A stretch of DNA of 64,000 nucleotides from Thermomonas aquatica (GTDB taxonomy: Bacteria > Pseudomonadota > Gammaproteobacteria > Xanthomonadales > Xanthomonadaceae): positions 620,001-684,000 of the forward strand of contig NZ_CP040871.1 in the NCBI RefSeq assembly GCF_006337105.1. Reading direction: 5' to 3'. The translations under genes and the position numbers were made by a program. Under the pieces are notes generated by a model. The model saw only the letters and a list, made by a program, of their open reading frames with translations. It was not told the DNA's origin and searched no databases. Of this stretch, positions 63,124 through 64,000 are shown one piece after another (within the stretch, counting starts at the first letter, position 1; each line of letters starts with the position of its first letter).

Positions 63124-64000
63124 TCATGCGCACCATCCCGAGAGTGCCTCCGTCACCGCAAGGTCCGCGCGCACGGTACTGCGCAGCAGGTCGCGCGTGC
63201 GGTTGGCGGCATCGAAACGCGCGGCCAGCGTGCGGGTTCGCGCCGGATCGGTCAAGCCCGCGGCCACCTGCAGCGCCATCTCCTGCAAGGCATGATCGGC
63301 CAGGTGACGCAGGCGGTCTTCGGCCCGGCCATCGGCCACCCAGCGCTGCGCCAGCTCCGCCGGGGCCGCCTGTCCGCGCTGCAATGCCTGCACGTCCTGG
63401 GCGACCGCGCGGCGCAAGGCCAGTCCATCGCCCGAGGCCCAGGCATCGGCCAGGCCCGGATGCCCGCGCGCCGCATCCAGGGCTTCCCGCGCCAGTTCGC
63501 CGCGGTGCCCGCGCGCGGCCAGCCAGTGCAGGGCCTCGTCCCGCGGCGGCAGGCGCAACTCCAACCGCTGGCAGCGGCTGCGGATGGTCGCCGGCAGACG
63601 CGCCGGAGTCGCGGACAGCAGCCACAGGTAGCGCCCCGGCTGCGGCTCCTCCAGCGTCTTCAGCAGGGCGTTGAACGCGCTGTAGTTGATCGCATCGGCG
63701 GGATCGACGATCACCACCTGCGCGCCGCCGAGCTGCGGCGTCAGGGTCATCGCCTCGGACAATGCGCGCACCTGCTCGATCACCAGCTCGCTGCGCGGCT
63801 TGCCGGTTTTCTGGTTGATCTCGTAGCCGACGAATTTCAGGTCCGGATGCGCGCTGTGGCCCCACGGGTGCGACGGCGTACCGTCGGGCCGGGTTTCCAA
63901 CGGCTCGTATTGCGAACGCGACGCGAACAGCACGCAGCTCTTGCATGCGCCGCAGGCTTCGCCATCGGCCTGCGGCGACAGGCACAGCACCCGCCGCGCC
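63124..64000 (-). CDS. holB: DNA polymerase III subunit delta' (5' end cut by window edge)
   Basis: The last 292 or so residues of the clamp-loader subunit delta'. The zinc module GEACGACKSCVLF is visible near the cut end. It is followed by the AAA+ region: VVIVDPADAINYSAFNALLK (Walker B/SRC area), LEEPQPGRYLWLLSATPARL and IRSRCQRLELRLP. Delta' contacts gamma/tau and helps open the beta clamp. The gene continues past the right edge on the minus strand, and its stop lies 28 bases before pilZ. Nothing suggests a frameshift. Confidence 0.93.
   Translation of the reverse strand, partial: ARRVLCLSPQADGEACGACKSCVLFASRSQYEPLETRPDGTPSHPWGHSAHPDLKFVGYEINQKTGKPRSELVIEQVRALSEAMTLTPQLGGAQVVIVDPADAINYSAFNALLKTLEEPQPGRYLWLLSATPARLPATIRSRCQRLELRLPPRDEALHWLAARGHRGELAREALDAARGHPGLADAWASGDGLALRRAVAQDVQALQRGQAAPAELAQRWVADGRAEDRLRHLADHALQEMALQVAAGLTDPARTRTLAARFDAANRTRDLLRSTVRADLAVTEALSGWCA

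Overview
This is a very GC-rich chromosomal stretch with tightly packed genes, many joined by ATGA or GTGA stop-start overlaps. Gene content and order point to a gammaproteobacterium of the Lysobacteraceae/Xanthomonadaceae (Xanthomonas, Lysobacter, Luteimonas or Thermomonas relatives). The main reasons are the rpoE - anti-sigma - Do protease - lepA - lepB - DUF4845 - rnc - era - recO block, a holB-pilZ pair, and many signalling proteins built on GGDEF, EAL, HD-GYP and PilZ domains. The genus is an inference. I see no prophage, transposase, CRISPR array or rRNA gene. No stretch longer than 300 bases lacks a feature.

Layout. 1-236: end of a dicarboxylate/amino acid symporter. 233-5143: the thrABC operon, with an unlisted Thr-rich leader peptide and overlapping hairpins that look like an attenuator. 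5145-15966: a minus-strand block of twelve genes, headed by an ECF sigma factor and a ChrR-type zinc anti-sigma factor. It carries a secreted protein, a fatty acid desaturase, an FAD amine-oxidase-like enzyme, DUF1365, two Cfa-like methyltransferases, DUF2878, DUF1295, a Blc lipocalin and a photolyase. Three copies of one promoter-like sequence with identical spacing precede the three transcription-unit starts. 16035-21057: tRNA-Arg(CCU), an ALDH7 dehydrogenase, pyrD, murB and a DMT exporter. 21059-27559: a signalling island with a Ser/Thr kinase with repeats, an FHA-GGDEF cyclase, a PAP2 phosphatase and an HD-GYP protein. 27615-31701: ispG, xseA and an aldehyde dehydrogenase. 31756-37767: a VWA lipoprotein, a GAF-GGDEF-EAL protein and an ECF sigma/membrane partner pair. 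37799-43900: an ABC exporter, an SDR, an AidB-like acyl-CoA dehydrogenase, a cold-shock gene and a flavin monooxygenase. 43909-48327: purine and methylthioinosine salvage, nagZ, CYTH and rlmD. 48412-51775: a YdbL/YdbH-like envelope lipid pair and a REC-Hpt protein. 51846-60506: the sigma-E and essential-gene block with a recognisable sigma-E promoter. 60596-64000: a FadJ-like enzyme, pilZ and the end of holB.

How it fits together. The strongest system is the sigma/ChrR block. ChrR-type factors release their sigma under singlet-oxygen or photo-oxidative stress. The target genes here encode light-dependent DNA repair and enzymes that alter fatty acyl chains already in the membrane. I infer a photo-oxidative membrane-remodelling regulon with its own promoter sequence. 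The lipid product (cyclopropane, methyl-branched or furan fatty acid) cannot be read from sequence.
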